Assembly (NCBI GenBank): GCA_046350455.1
Contig: JAXMAM010000013.1
Span: 8,581 to 72,580 of the forward strand
Direction: 5' to 3'
DNA from: CAZXGD01 sp046350455
GTDB taxonomy: Bacteria; Planctomycetota; Phycisphaerae; Phycisphaerales; SM1A02
Length of the DNA stretch: 64,000 bases
This document shows, one piece after another, positions 25,572 through 33,541 of the stretch. The position numbers and the translations under genes were made by a program. How positions within the stretch are numbered: the stretch's first letter is position 1; each line of letters starts with the position of its first letter. The notes beneath the pieces were generated by a model. The model was given only the letters and a program-made list of their open reading frames with translations, searched no databases and was not told where the DNA came from.

Positions 25572-26237
25572 CTACTGCGTGGCGCGCACCGGGCGGAGCA
25601 CGCCCATCTGCGCGCTCTGCGGCACCAACGACGTGACCTCTGGCACCTGGCCGCCGCCTGATTTGGTGGCCGTGGAGTCCAGCAGGGTGCGCATTTCCAC
25701 ATGGATGCTCGGTGAGCTCCGGTCCATCACCAGCTCCTCGCGCGTGCTGATGCGGTTGCCCTGCACCTCGAAGTCGGTGTAGAGCACACCGTTCAGCCAC
25801 CGGGCAGGGATCACAATGCCATTGCGCTCGTCAATCTCCCACAGGCCCTTCGCTGGGTCGCGCGGGACCAGTTCGTAGTTGCGCACCTGGGAGCCCTGGT
25901 CGCCGTCATAGGTGATGATCCAAGTCCAGCGGCCCTCTGTGGCAGCAGGTTGAATGTCCAGCTTCATGGTGAAGCGCTGGGGGTTGGCGCCGCCGTAGGT
26001 GGTGAGCGTGCCAGCCCAGCTCCCCTGCCAGCCCTGGGGGAAGGCAGGTGGCGCAGCCGCTTCCGCTGCGGCGGCATCTGGCACGGGCCCGCCCGTCTGG
26101 CAGCCGCTCGCCAGCAGCACGCAGCCCGCAGACAGAACTGCACAGGCGAAGGCGTGGCGAGCGCAGATGCACACTTGGCACGCACGGGCGATTGCCGGGC
26201 GCGCGCGCGGGCCTGTGCGGACGGTAGCGTTCATCAT
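25572..26237 (-). CDS. Putative lipoprotein, unknown function
   Basis: The protein has 221 residues. A long basic n-region precedes the hydrophobic stretch FACAVLSAGCVLLASGC, whose last four residues are a lipobox. The mature protein has a beta-sheet pattern: WQGSWAGTLTTYGG, RFTMKLDIQPA, RWTWIITYDGDQGSQVRNYEL and an alternating C-terminus, like a lipocalin or a small beta barrel. The start at 26237 is favoured because TACCCT lies exactly six bases upstream; the ATG three bases later would be nine away. The function is unknown. It is followed closely by a convergent gene end. Confidence 0.78.
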   Translation of the reverse strand: MMNATVRTGPRARPAIARACQVCICARHAFACAVLSAGCVLLASGCQTGGPVPDAAAAEAAAPPAFPQGWQGSWAGTLTTYGGANPQRFTMKLDIQPAATEGRWTWIITYDGDQGSQVRNYELVPRDPAKGLWEIDERNGIVIPARWLNGVLYTDFEVQGNRISTREELVMDRSSPSIHVEMRTLLDSTATKSGGGQVPEVTSLVPQSAQMGVLRPVRATQ

Positions 26238-26243
26238 GCGCGC

Positions 26244-26249
26244 AGGGTA
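26244..26249 (-). promoter_or_regulatory. -10-like TACCCT, leaderless start of lipoprotein gene
   Basis: On the minus strand TACCCT ends six bases before the ATG at 26237. It resembles TATCCT-GCGCCC before the gene at 7181. Confidence 0.45.
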
Positions 26250-26271
26250 GCCACGCAGCGCGGGAACAGGC

Positions 26272-27558
26272 CTATTGCCTGGTGGCGGGGAAAGTAGGGA
26301 CACCCGTGCCAGGCACCACTTTCTTGTATTGGGAGAGGCGCTTGAAGTGCTCGGCTTTCCAGCTCTCGGGGTAGGCGGGGTCGTCCAGCTCTACGGCAGC
26401 GCGGGTGGGGAGCAGCGGGCGGAAGGTGTCGCACATGACCGCCAGCTCGTCGGTGTGGGTCTTGCCCAGCGACTGCTCCACCGTGCCCGGGTGCGGCCCA
26501 TGCGGAATGCCCAGCGGGTGCAGCGAGATCGAACCCACGCCGATGCCGCGGCGCGCCTTGTACTCGCCAGCCACGTAGTACATCACCTCATCTGAGTCGA
26601 TGTTGGAGTGGTTGTACGGGATCGGAATGGCGCGCGGATGGAAGTCCAGCGGCCGCGGGCAGAACGCGCAGATGACAAAGTTGTGCGCGTCGAACACCTG
26701 ATGGATGGGCGGCGGCAGATGCACCATGCCCACGATGGGCTGGAAGTCATCGGCGTTGAAGCAGTATGGGTAGTAGCACCCGTCCCACCCCACCACGTCC
26801 AGCGGGTGGTAGCCAAAGTCGTAGCTGTGCATCCGGCCCAGGGCCTTGATGCGAACCTCATGGCTGCCGATCTCGTCCACCGTCAGCGGGCTCTGCGGCA
26901 CGCGCAGGTCGCGCTCGCAGTACGGCGCGTCCTCCAGGAACTGCGCGGACTTCTTGGCCACGTAGCGCGGCGGCGGCTGGATGTGCGAGCCGTTCACCGC
27001 CTCAAAGCACACGAACTTGCCGTAGGGCATCTCCTCGCGCGGCGTGCCCGCGGGGCGGTCGTCGTCTGCCAGGCGGTCGAACTCCATGTGGTAGATGGTG
27101 CCGCGCGGAATGACGATGAAGTCGCGCGCGCGGAACTTCAGCGTGCCAAACATGGTGTGCACGGTGCCAGAGCCAAAGTGCACAAAGAGGCACTCGTCGC
27201 CCTGCGCGTTCTTGTAGTGGTAGTCCATGGTCTCCACCGGCTGGCAGAGGCTCATCTCCACGTCGGAATTGCCCAGCACCACCACGCGGCCAGACACAGC
27301 GTCGCCCTTGCCGCGGAACTTCCAGCCTTCCATGTGGCGCATGCGCAGGATGTCAGTCTCCACATATTCAGGCACGGTGGAGTGCATGGGCTTCCAGCCT
27401 GACACCTGCGTGGGCGGATGGATGTGGTACAGCGTGCTCGTGGGGCCCACGAAGCCCTCGGTGCCAAAGACCTCCTCGCTGTACAGCGCGCCATCAGGAC
27501 GGTGAAACTGCACGTGGCGCTTGTCCGGAATGCTGCCGCGCTGGATGTAGTAAGGCAT
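26272..27558 (-). CDS. hmgA: Homogentisate 1,2-dioxygenase
   Basis: The protein has 428 residues. It opens the ring of homogentisate with O2 to give maleylacetoacetate in tyrosine degradation, in the cytoplasm, with Fe(II). The cupin-like fold shows VHFGSGTVHTMFGTL, FIVIPRGTIYHMEF and the iron site IPYNHSNIDSDEVMYY plus GIPHGPHPGT (two His and an acidic residue). The start at 27558 has AAAGGAA upstream and matches the usual MPYYxxxGxIPxKRH opening. It is the last gene of the phhA-hppD-hmgA operon, 19 bases after hppD. The final ~16 residues (from KVVPGTGVPTF) are encoded by a 34-base repeat that appears to have replaced the original end. Confidence 0.93.
   Translation of the reverse strand: MPYYIQRGSIPDKRHVQFHRPDGALYSEEVFGTEGFVGPTSTLYHIHPPTQVSGWKPMHSTVPEYVETDILRMRHMEGWKFRGKGDAVSGRVVVLGNSDVEMSLCQPVETMDYHYKNAQGDECLFVHFGSGTVHTMFGTLKFRARDFIVIPRGTIYHMEFDRLADDDRPAGTPREEMPYGKFVCFEAVNGSHIQPPPRYVAKKSAQFLEDAPYCERDLRVPQSPLTVDEIGSHEVRIKALGRMHSYDFGYHPLDVVGWDGCYYPYCFNADDFQPIVGMVHLPPPIHQVFDAHNFVICAFCPRPLDFHPRAIPIPYNHSNIDSDEVMYYVAGEYKARRGIGVGSISLHPLGIPHGPHPGTVEQSLGKTHTDELAVMCDTFRPLLPTRAAVELDDPAYPESWKAEHFKRLSQYKKVVPGTGVPTFPATRQ
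26289..26322. repeat. 34-base structured repeat, copy 2 (REP-like), inside hmgA 3' end
   Basis: The 34 bases are identical to 4668-4701 and in the same orientation. It lies inside the last codons of hmgA, where it encodes VVPGTGVPTF, and the frame stops 17 bases beyond it. The features are the same: terminal AAAGT/ACTTT pairing, GTGCCTGGCAC and GGGTGTCCC. Confidence 0.7.
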
Positions 27559-27577
27559 GGGTGTTCCTTTCAGGATC

Positions 27578-28762
27578 TCAGAGGTTGCCGCGGCGGGCCT
27601 GCTCAAGCTCCAGGCTCTCGAACAGCGCGCGGAAGTTGCCCTTTCCAAAGCTCTGCGAGCCGCGGCGGCAGATGATCTCGATGAACAGCGTGGGCCGGTC
27701 CTGCAGCGGCATGGTGAAGAGCTGCAGCAGGTAGCCCTCGTCGTCTGCGTCCACCAGGATTCCAAGCTGGCGGATGCGATCGTGGTCCTCCTTCACGTTG
27801 GCGTGCATCTGCCCTTCCACGCGCTCCCACACATGCTCGTAGTAGGTGTCTGGCAGGCGCAGGAAGTCCACGCCGCGGCGGCGCAGCTCTGCCACGGTCT
27901 CCAGCGCGTCGTTGCACCGGAAGGCCAGGTGCTGCACGCCAGGCACGTTGTTGGTGAAGTCCAGGTACTCCTGCACCTGGCTCTTCTTGCGCCCTTCTGC
28001 TGGCTCGTTGATGGGGATCTTGATGAGCCCGCTGCCAGAGTCCATCACCTTGGACATGAGGGCGGAGTACTCCGTGGAGATGTCCTTGTCGTCGAAGTGC
28101 TTGAAGAGGCTGAATCCCAGCACGTCGGAGTACCACTTCACCCACTGGTTCATGGCGCCCAGGCCCACGTTGCCCACCAGGTGGTCCACGCACTCCAGGC
28201 CGCACGGATGCGCACGGTTGAACTCATTGGTGGGGAAGCTGCGCACCTTGGCGTAGCCAGGCATGAACGCGCCGCCCGTCTTCACCTTGGGCAGGTCGTA
28301 GCCACCGCGCCGCGACACAAACGTGTGCACGCACCGGCCAAAGGTCTTGATGGCCGCGCGGGTCACCGTGCCAGTGGCGTCCGTGGTCTCCATGGGTTCA
28401 TGCGCACACTGCGCGCCGTTCCGGATGGCCTGGCGGTACGCGGCCTCTGCGTCGCGCACGGTGAAGGCGATGTCCTTCACGCCGTCGCCAAACTCAGCCA
28501 CCTCCTTGCACGCGGGGTGGGCGCCATGCAGGCCCGTGGTCAGCAGCAGCCGGATGTTGCCCTGCGTGAGCAGGTACGAAGCCTCGTCGCGCGAGCCAGT
28601 GGTCAGGTCGCTGTACTGCTCCACCTGGAAGCCAAATGCATGCGCGTAGAAGAAGGCTGCCTGCCGGGCGTTGCCCACGTACAGACGCACATGGTCCACG
28701 TCTGCCAGGGCAAGCGGGTCTGTGGTGCGGAGCGGGGCTGCGATGGGAAGAGCGCTGGTCAT
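27578..28762 (-). CDS. hppD: 4-Hydroxyphenylpyruvate dioxygenase
   Basis: The protein has 394 residues, typical for the family. It converts 4-hydroxyphenylpyruvate to homogentisate in tyrosine degradation. Two glyoxalase-fold halves are visible: the N-terminal half opens with DVDHVRLYVGNARQAAFFY and the C-terminal half with ECVDHLVGN. The iron ligands are His in VDHLVG (near 196), His in VQHLAFRC (near 277) and Glu in LFIEIICR (near 360). The C-terminal FGKGNFRALFESLE is also characteristic. The start overlaps the stop of phhA by four bases (ATGA), so the genes are coupled. Confidence 0.96.
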   Translation of the reverse strand: MTSALPIAAPLRTTDPLALADVDHVRLYVGNARQAAFFYAHAFGFQVEQYSDLTTGSRDEASYLLTQGNIRLLLTTGLHGAHPACKEVAEFGDGVKDIAFTVRDAEAAYRQAIRNGAQCAHEPMETTDATGTVTRAAIKTFGRCVHTFVSRRGGYDLPKVKTGGAFMPGYAKVRSFPTNEFNRAHPCGLECVDHLVGNVGLGAMNQWVKWYSDVLGFSLFKHFDDKDISTEYSALMSKVMDSGSGLIKIPINEPAEGRKKSQVQEYLDFTNNVPGVQHLAFRCNDALETVAELRRRGVDFLRLPDTYYEHVWERVEGQMHANVKEDHDRIRQLGILVDADDEGYLLQLFTMPLQDRPTLFIEIICRRGSQSFGKGNFRALFESLELEQARRGNL

Positions 28763-29631
28763 GAGTGTGCTTCCTGAAGCGAGCGAGCAGCGGCTGCAGC
28801 GCGCACCTGCGCGGCGTAGGAGCGCATGGCGTCGCGCAGCTGCGTGAACGAATCCAGCACAAACAGCGTGGGCTGGTAGTGGTCAATCTCAAAGGGCGTG
28901 GAGCACGCCTCTTCCATGTTGAAGGGGCGACGGTCCACCTCTGGCGAGATCAGGCAGTGGCGGGACTCCCCCGGCGAGCTGATGAGCCCAGCGCCGTACA
29001 CCTTGGTGCAGCCAGCCTCGCGAATGAGGCCGAACTCCACCGTGTACCAGAACAGGCGCGCCAGACGCTCGGTGTGGTGCTCATCCGCCACCAGCGCGGC
29101 GCTGCCGTAGTCCTGCAGGAACTCTGCGAAGGCTGGGTCTGCGTGCAGCGGCACGTGGCCAAAGACATCGTGAAAGATGTCAGGCTCTGGCAGGTAGTCC
29201 ACGCGCTCCTTGGGGCGGATGACCACGGTGGTGGGGAACTCACGGCGCGAGAGGCAGGCAAAGAACGGCCGCGCTGCCACGTAGCCCGGCACAGCGCGCG
29301 ACTGCCAGCCGGTCAGGCCGCGCAGGTTGCGGTTGATCTCACGCAGGTCCGGAATGGCCTCAGGCGTGAGACCGATGGCGCGTGCGCCGTTCAGCCACAC
29401 CTGGCTGGCGTTGGCGTTCAGGTGGTCCTGCTGCTTGGCGTAGAGCTGGCGCCAGACTGCCTGATCGTCTGCGGTGTACCCCTCATAGTGCTGCTGGATG
29501 TAGAGGTGCGTGGGGTCGTCGTAGCCAGGCTGGCCAAAGTGCGCGGCATAGTCGCTGGCAGCACGGGCCTCTGCCCCATCAATCATGGCGTGGTTCAGGC
29601 TGTAGGCCTGGGTGTCGTCTGGGCGCGGCAT
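28759..29631 (-). CDS. phhA: Phenylalanine 4-monooxygenase
   Basis: The protein has 290 residues, the bacterial catalytic-domain-only form. It hydroxylates phenylalanine to tyrosine with tetrahydropterin and Fe(II). The iron ligands are visible: two His in DIFHDVFGHVP (near 155 and 160) and Glu in WYTVEFGLI (near 198); the pterin/substrate region includes PGYVAARPFF and GAGLISSPGE. It is the first gene of phhA-hppD-hmgA. GGAGGG lies before the ATG and TACAAT at 29658-29663 gives a short normal leader. No pterin carbinolamine dehydratase or aromatic aminotransferase gene is in the window. Confidence 0.95.
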   Translation of the reverse strand: MPRPDDTQAYSLNHAMIDGAEARAASDYAAHFGQPGYDDPTHLYIQQHYEGYTADDQAVWRQLYAKQQDHLNANASQVWLNGARAIGLTPEAIPDLREINRNLRGLTGWQSRAVPGYVAARPFFACLSRREFPTTVVIRPKERVDYLPEPDIFHDVFGHVPLHADPAFAEFLQDYGSAALVADEHHTERLARLFWYTVEFGLIREAGCTKVYGAGLISSPGESRHCLISPEVDRRPFNMEEACSTPFEIDHYQPTLFVLDSFTQLRDAMRSYAAQVRAAAAARSLQEAHS

Positions 29632-29657
29632 GGGGTGCCCTCCATGAATCTCGGATC

Positions 29658-29685
29658 ATTGTATCCATATATCTGACATACGCAA
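29658..29685 (-). promoter_or_regulatory. Promoter of the phhA-hppD-hmgA operon
   Basis: On the minus strand TTGCGT (29680-29685) and TACAAT (29658-29663) are separated by 16 bases. Together with GGAGGG before the ATG this is a conventional leadered start, unlike most single genes here. Confidence 0.4.
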
Positions 29686-29892
29686 CCCAGGCCTCTGCTG
29701 GCTGTCGCCTATAACCTGCGCCTAACTACAGCCCGGTCCTGGGAGGAGAGATTTTGCGCCTCCAATCTTCATGATCCACTGCGAATTCCTGCCCCATATC
29801 TCACGATTGGGGCAATCTTCCATGCAGGCGCTGCGCTCATTGGACGGGCGCGGCTGTCGCTGCCTTTGCACCCATCGCTCAGGAGAACTCCC

Positions 29893-31785
29893 GTGAAGAA
29901 GAGGATTGCATTTGCCACCGGATCGTTGCTGCTCGTCAGCGCGTGCAGTTTCGCATTCGCGAGCGGAGGCCACGCGCCTGCAGCGGGCACGGGCGGCACA
30001 CAGGTTGGCATGGGTGGCGGCAAGCATGTGGATCAGGTGCAGCTCCCTGTTGAGCTGCTGCCTGTGCTGCAGATCTCCAATCGCATTGGACCTGCAGATC
30101 CCAGCCGGATGATGTCAGTGGCCGTGGGAATTCCGCCTGCTGACCAGGCTGCATTCGAGGGGTTCGCGGACAGCGTGAGCGACCCGTACAGCCCCAACTT
30201 CCGCCAGTTCATCACGCCCGAAGAAGTGGGCGCGCGCTTTGGCCTGCCGCAGGAGCGCGTGCAGGCGATCGCGGACTACCTGGCCAGCAAGGGCGTGACC
30301 ATCACGCTGGTTGCGTCCAACCGCATGGCGATTCTGTGCGAAGGCACCGTAGCCCAGTTTGAGGACGCCTTCAGCACGACCATCGACGAGTACGCCGTGG
30401 ATCCCGTGTTGTCACCTGGCGATCCCGGTGGCAACCGCGAGTTCATCGCGCCATCCACACCGCTCATGGCACCGGCAGCCATCGCTGGCGACATTCTGGA
30501 TGTCTTCGGCCTGGACACTTTCGTGAAGCCCATGCCGCGCACAGCGCTCACGCCTACGCAGACGCGCGTGCTGTACAACGCCATCGTCCCGTACGTGAAC
30601 GGATTTCAGGGCACCGGCCGCACCTGCGGCATCAGCAACTTTGACGGCTACCGCCTGACCAACGTGCCGCTGTACTACAGCCACTACGGCCTTCCACTTC
30701 CCCCAGGTGGCGCCAACAGCAATGTCCACGTGGTCACAATCTCTGGCGGCGGTGCTGGCCCCGGCGCGCCCGGTGGAGAAGGCGATCTGGACATCCAGAT
30801 GGTGCTGGGCATGGCGCCGCTCTGCGAGTTCTACATCTACGACAGCATCAACAACCTGGTGGCCACCCTCACCAAGGAGGCGCAGGACAACCTGTGCGAT
30901 GTGATCTCTGAGAGCTATGGCTGGAACATCAACAGCTCCACAGCGTCTTCGGCGCACAACCAGCACGTAGCGATGACCGCACAGGGCATCACCTACATGG
31001 CCGCATCGGGTGACAACGGCACCACGCTGGAGCCATACTCCTATCCCAACTACGAGCCAGAGGTGCTGCTCGTGGGTGGCACGGTGGCCACCGTCCAGTC
31101 CAACGGCACACGCATCACAGAAGTGGGCTGGAGCGGCAGCGGCGGCGGCTGGAGCACCAACTCGATTTCCTTCAACACGCGTCCCAGCTGGCAGGTCGGC
31201 ACCGGCGTGAACACCTCCATCAACAAGCGCATGGGGCCGGACCTCGCGCTCCAGGCTGCTGGCAGCGGCAACACTGGCGCCTACCCCTTCTACTACGAAG
31301 GAGCCATTGAGAGCACCTCTGTGGGCACCAGCTTCTCGTCGCCCGTGTTGGCTGGCCTGCTGGCCATCGGCGAGCAGAAGCTGATCAGCCTGGGTGGCCT
31401 GCCTCCCAACGGTGCTGGCAAGCGCCGCTTCGGCCGCCTGCAGAACGTGATCTATGCGCAGGATGGCCGTTCGGACGTGTGGTACGACATCACCAGCGGC
31501 AACAACGGCACCCTGCCCAACGGCTCGTCCAGCAGCGCTGGCGTGAAGTTCGACATGGTGACTGGCTGGGGCGCCATGAAGCTGGATGCGTTCATCCTCA
31601 CCCAGGTGCCACCGCCCTGCCCAGCGGATCTGAACGGCTCCGGCACGGTGGACGGCACGGATCTGGGCATCCTGCTGTCGCAGTGGGGCGGCGACGGCAC
31701 GGCTGACCTCAACAACGACAACATCGTGGACGGCACTGACCTGGGCATCCTGCTGGCTGGCTGGGGCAACTGCCCAACGTCCTGA
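29893..31785 (+). CDS. Secreted sedolisin (S53) peptidase with dockerin-like tail
   Basis: The protein has 630 residues. GTG 29893 follows AGGAGA by six bases, better than the upstream TTG. A signal peptide (about 1-22) is followed by a pro-kumamolisin activation domain (about 70-190: DPYSPNFRQFITPEEVGARFG) and the S53 catalytic domain. The Glu and Asp of the catalytic set lie in GGEGDLDIQ (near 295 and 299), the oxyanion Asp in AASGDNGT (near 373) and the nucleophile in GTSFSSPV (near 479). These are acid-active, calcium-binding secreted endopeptidases. The tail has DLNGSGTVDGTDLG and DLNNDNIVDGTDLG. A strong terminator follows. Confidence 0.93.
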   Translation: MKKRIAFATGSLLLVSACSFAFASGGHAPAAGTGGTQVGMGGGKHVDQVQLPVELLPVLQISNRIGPADPSRMMSVAVGIPPADQAAFEGFADSVSDPYSPNFRQFITPEEVGARFGLPQERVQAIADYLASKGVTITLVASNRMAILCEGTVAQFEDAFSTTIDEYAVDPVLSPGDPGGNREFIAPSTPLMAPAAIAGDILDVFGLDTFVKPMPRTALTPTQTRVLYNAIVPYVNGFQGTGRTCGISNFDGYRLTNVPLYYSHYGLPLPPGGANSNVHVVTISGGGAGPGAPGGEGDLDIQMVLGMAPLCEFYIYDSINNLVATLTKEAQDNLCDVISESYGWNINSSTASSAHNQHVAMTAQGITYMAASGDNGTTLEPYSYPNYEPEVLLVGGTVATVQSNGTRITEVGWSGSGGGWSTNSISFNTRPSWQVGTGVNTSINKRMGPDLALQAAGSGNTGAYPFYYEGAIESTSVGTSFSSPVLAGLLAIGEQKLISLGGLPPNGAGKRRFGRLQNVIYAQDGRSDVWYDITSGNNGTLPNGSSSSAGVKFDMVTGWGAMKLDAFILTQVPPPCPADLNGSGTVDGTDLGILLSQWGGDGTADLNNDNIVDGTDLGILLAGWGNCPTS

Positions 31786-31791
31786 GTCCTT

Positions 31792-31858
31792 CTCCTGCCT
31801 GAGGCAGGAGTCTCCGAGAGCACAACGCGGTGGCTGAGCATGACGCCCAGCCACCGCG
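31792..31858 (+). terminator. Tandem hairpins after the sedolisin gene
   Basis: The first hairpin is CTCCTGCC-TGA-GGCAGGAG (31792-31810). The second is an 11-pair stem, 31826-31836 with 31848-31858, followed by CTTTCTT. The second is a good intrinsic terminator for the plus strand. Confidence 0.75.
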
Positions 31859-31894
31859 CTTTCTTGTGCGTGCATGGAGGGTGCTGCCGGCGCC

Positions 31895-32338
31895 TCAGCC
31901 GCCGCAGGCGCCGTAGAAGAACTTGCCCTCTGTGATCTTGCCGTTCTTCACGGTGTAGAGCGCAGTTTCTGTGAGGTTCATGCGGTGGTTGGCAAACGGG
32001 CCTTCTGTGGAGGTGCAGTCCAGGGACATGGCGCAGACGAACTGATCGCCGTTGACACTGGGCTTGCCGCAGGTGGCGCTGTGAATGGTGGTGGACTTGG
32101 CGAACTTCTCAGCCTTCTCAAGCAGGTTCGCCTTGCCATCAATGATGCGGTCGCAGCCTGGACCAGCCATGACTTCCACATGGCGGGCCGTGTCTGCGTA
32201 CAGCTCCTTGATGGCGTCCAGGTTCGCGCCCTTGCTGAGCAGTTCGAAGAACCGGTCAGCCACCTTCTGGGTGGCCTGGTGCTCGGCGCTCATGGGCGGC
32301 ATGGTGAATTCGGCTGGCTTGGTTGTGGTTGTGCTCAT
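31895..32338 (-). CDS. SnoaL/NTF2-like fold protein
   Basis: The protein has 147 residues. The SnoaL-like order is visible: ATQKVADRFFELLSKGANLDAIKELYADTARHVEV at the start, then strands ending in TETALYTVKNGKITEGKFFYG. These small alpha+beta proteins bind or isomerise polyketide- or steroid-like molecules, or merely scaffold; the substrate is unknown. TACGCT stands seven bases before the ATG at 32338, without a Shine-Dalgarno. It lies between two dockerin genes whose 3' ends point toward it and form an inverted repeat around it. Confidence 0.8.
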   Translation of the reverse strand: MSTTTTKPAEFTMPPMSAEHQATQKVADRFFELLSKGANLDAIKELYADTARHVEVMAGPGCDRIIDGKANLLEKAEKFAKSTTIHSATCGKPSVNGDQFVCAMSLDCTSTEGPFANHRMNLTETALYTVKNGKITEGKFFYGACGG

Positions 32339-32345
32339 AGGGAAG

Positions 32346-32351
32346 AGCGTA
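32346..32351 (-). promoter_or_regulatory. -10-like TACGCT, leaderless start of SnoaL-like gene
   Basis: On the minus strand TACGCT ends seven bases before the ATG at 32338. Confidence 0.4.
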
Positions 32352-32370
32352 GCACCGAGTGCCTGTCGGG

Positions 32371-33415
32371 TCAGGAGCAAGGACCCCATGCGCTGAGCAG
32401 GATTCCCAGGTCAGTGCCGTCCACCAGGCTGTCTCCTTTGAGATCTGCTGGGCTGTTTGGGCATTCGGGCCTGCCGCCAAGCAGGATCCCAAGATCAGTG
32501 CCATCCACCAGTTGGTCTGCATTCAGATCGCCGATGCAGCTTGAAGAGTCTGTGAAGCCGGAGATCCGGATCACGCGGTTCGCGCCGCCAAAGCTCGAGA
32601 AGATGAAGTCACCAGTGAGCGGATCGATCGTGGCGCCCTCTGCCCCGCCGAAGCCCGATGTGAGCACGCGGCGGGTGGACGGGATGGGGTCGCCATTGGT
32701 GTCGGCGTCGAAGACAGCCACCGACCCCGTGCTGTATTCAGACACCAGGATGGAGTCCACTGCAAAGTTTGGGTTGCCGCCATGCACGTAGGCCAGGCCT
32801 TCAGGGCCGCCACCGATGAAGACGCCTCCGTTCACCGCTGCGATGGTGAACGTGCCGTCGCCAGCTGGAGCGATGGTGGTGTCGTACAGGGTGCTGGACA
32901 GATAGGAGACGATCTTCAGCCGCCCGGCGCCTGGGAATCCCTCGGGCACCTGCAGCAGCGCGCCGGTAGATCCCACCACACCCAGCGGGCTGAGACTGAT
33001 GATGGAAGCTGGCGCATTCTGGCCGGGCAGGATCTGGCCGACTGTGTTGTTGGAGTAGGTGGCGTAGGCCATCACGCCGCCGGGCAGCAGGCAGAGGCCG
33101 CCATCAATGAACGGTGCTGATGCAGACTGGATGGTCTCGAAGCAACCCCAGCCAGAGATGTGGCCATTGCCATCACGGCGAAGGGCCACCCGGTAGATGG
33201 CGCCACTGACGCTGTTGGCAGAGCCGCCGATGTACATGGCGTTGGGTTCGGTCGGGAGGATGAGCACGCCGCCAAACGGCCCCTGGGACGCCAGCGGGTG
33301 CGCCAAGGTCAAACCATGTGTAGTTGGCGTCGAACGGCGGCTGGATGGTCTGCGCACCAGCAGGTGCAGCCACAGCAAGAAACGCCACGGAAGACAAAGT
33401 CAGCATTGCACGCAT
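32371..33415 (-). pseudogene. Secreted dockerin-like domain protein, disrupted by a 1-base frameshift
   Basis: The start at 33415 has GAGGAG upstream and gives a signal peptide ending APAGAQT. The frame reads NYTWFDLGAPAGVPG and then, at a run of four C (33280-33283, plus strand), the rest of the protein continues in the next frame as PFGGVLILPTEPN. Removing one base restores a ~347-residue protein: a beta-propeller-like body with SMP-30/NHL-style phrases (PEGLAYVHGG, DSILVSEYSTGSVAVFD) and the tail DLNADQLVDGTDLG and DLKGDSLVDGTDLG. The module and fold calls are independent of the frameshift. Whether it is a real mutation or a homopolymer error is open. Confidence 0.75.
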
Positions 33416-33541
33416 GGGAACTCCTCAGTTTGGGGGCCCAAGCGCGGCCCGCGATGGAGCCATGGTAGGCACCACGCGCCATTTTCCAAACTGGGGATCT
33501 GCCGTTGCGTGCGCGGGCGGATGTGGCACACTGGGGACGCC

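Noticed and set aside
29632..29892. tRNA or riboswitch in the longest intergenic stretch
   Set aside because: I could trace no cloverleaf, T-loop or aptamer-like conserved core; it holds the phhA promoter and the leader of the sedolisin gene.
30412..31875. 487-codon minus-strand frame over the sedolisin gene
   Set aside because: Antisense shadow of an enzyme with intact catalytic residues.
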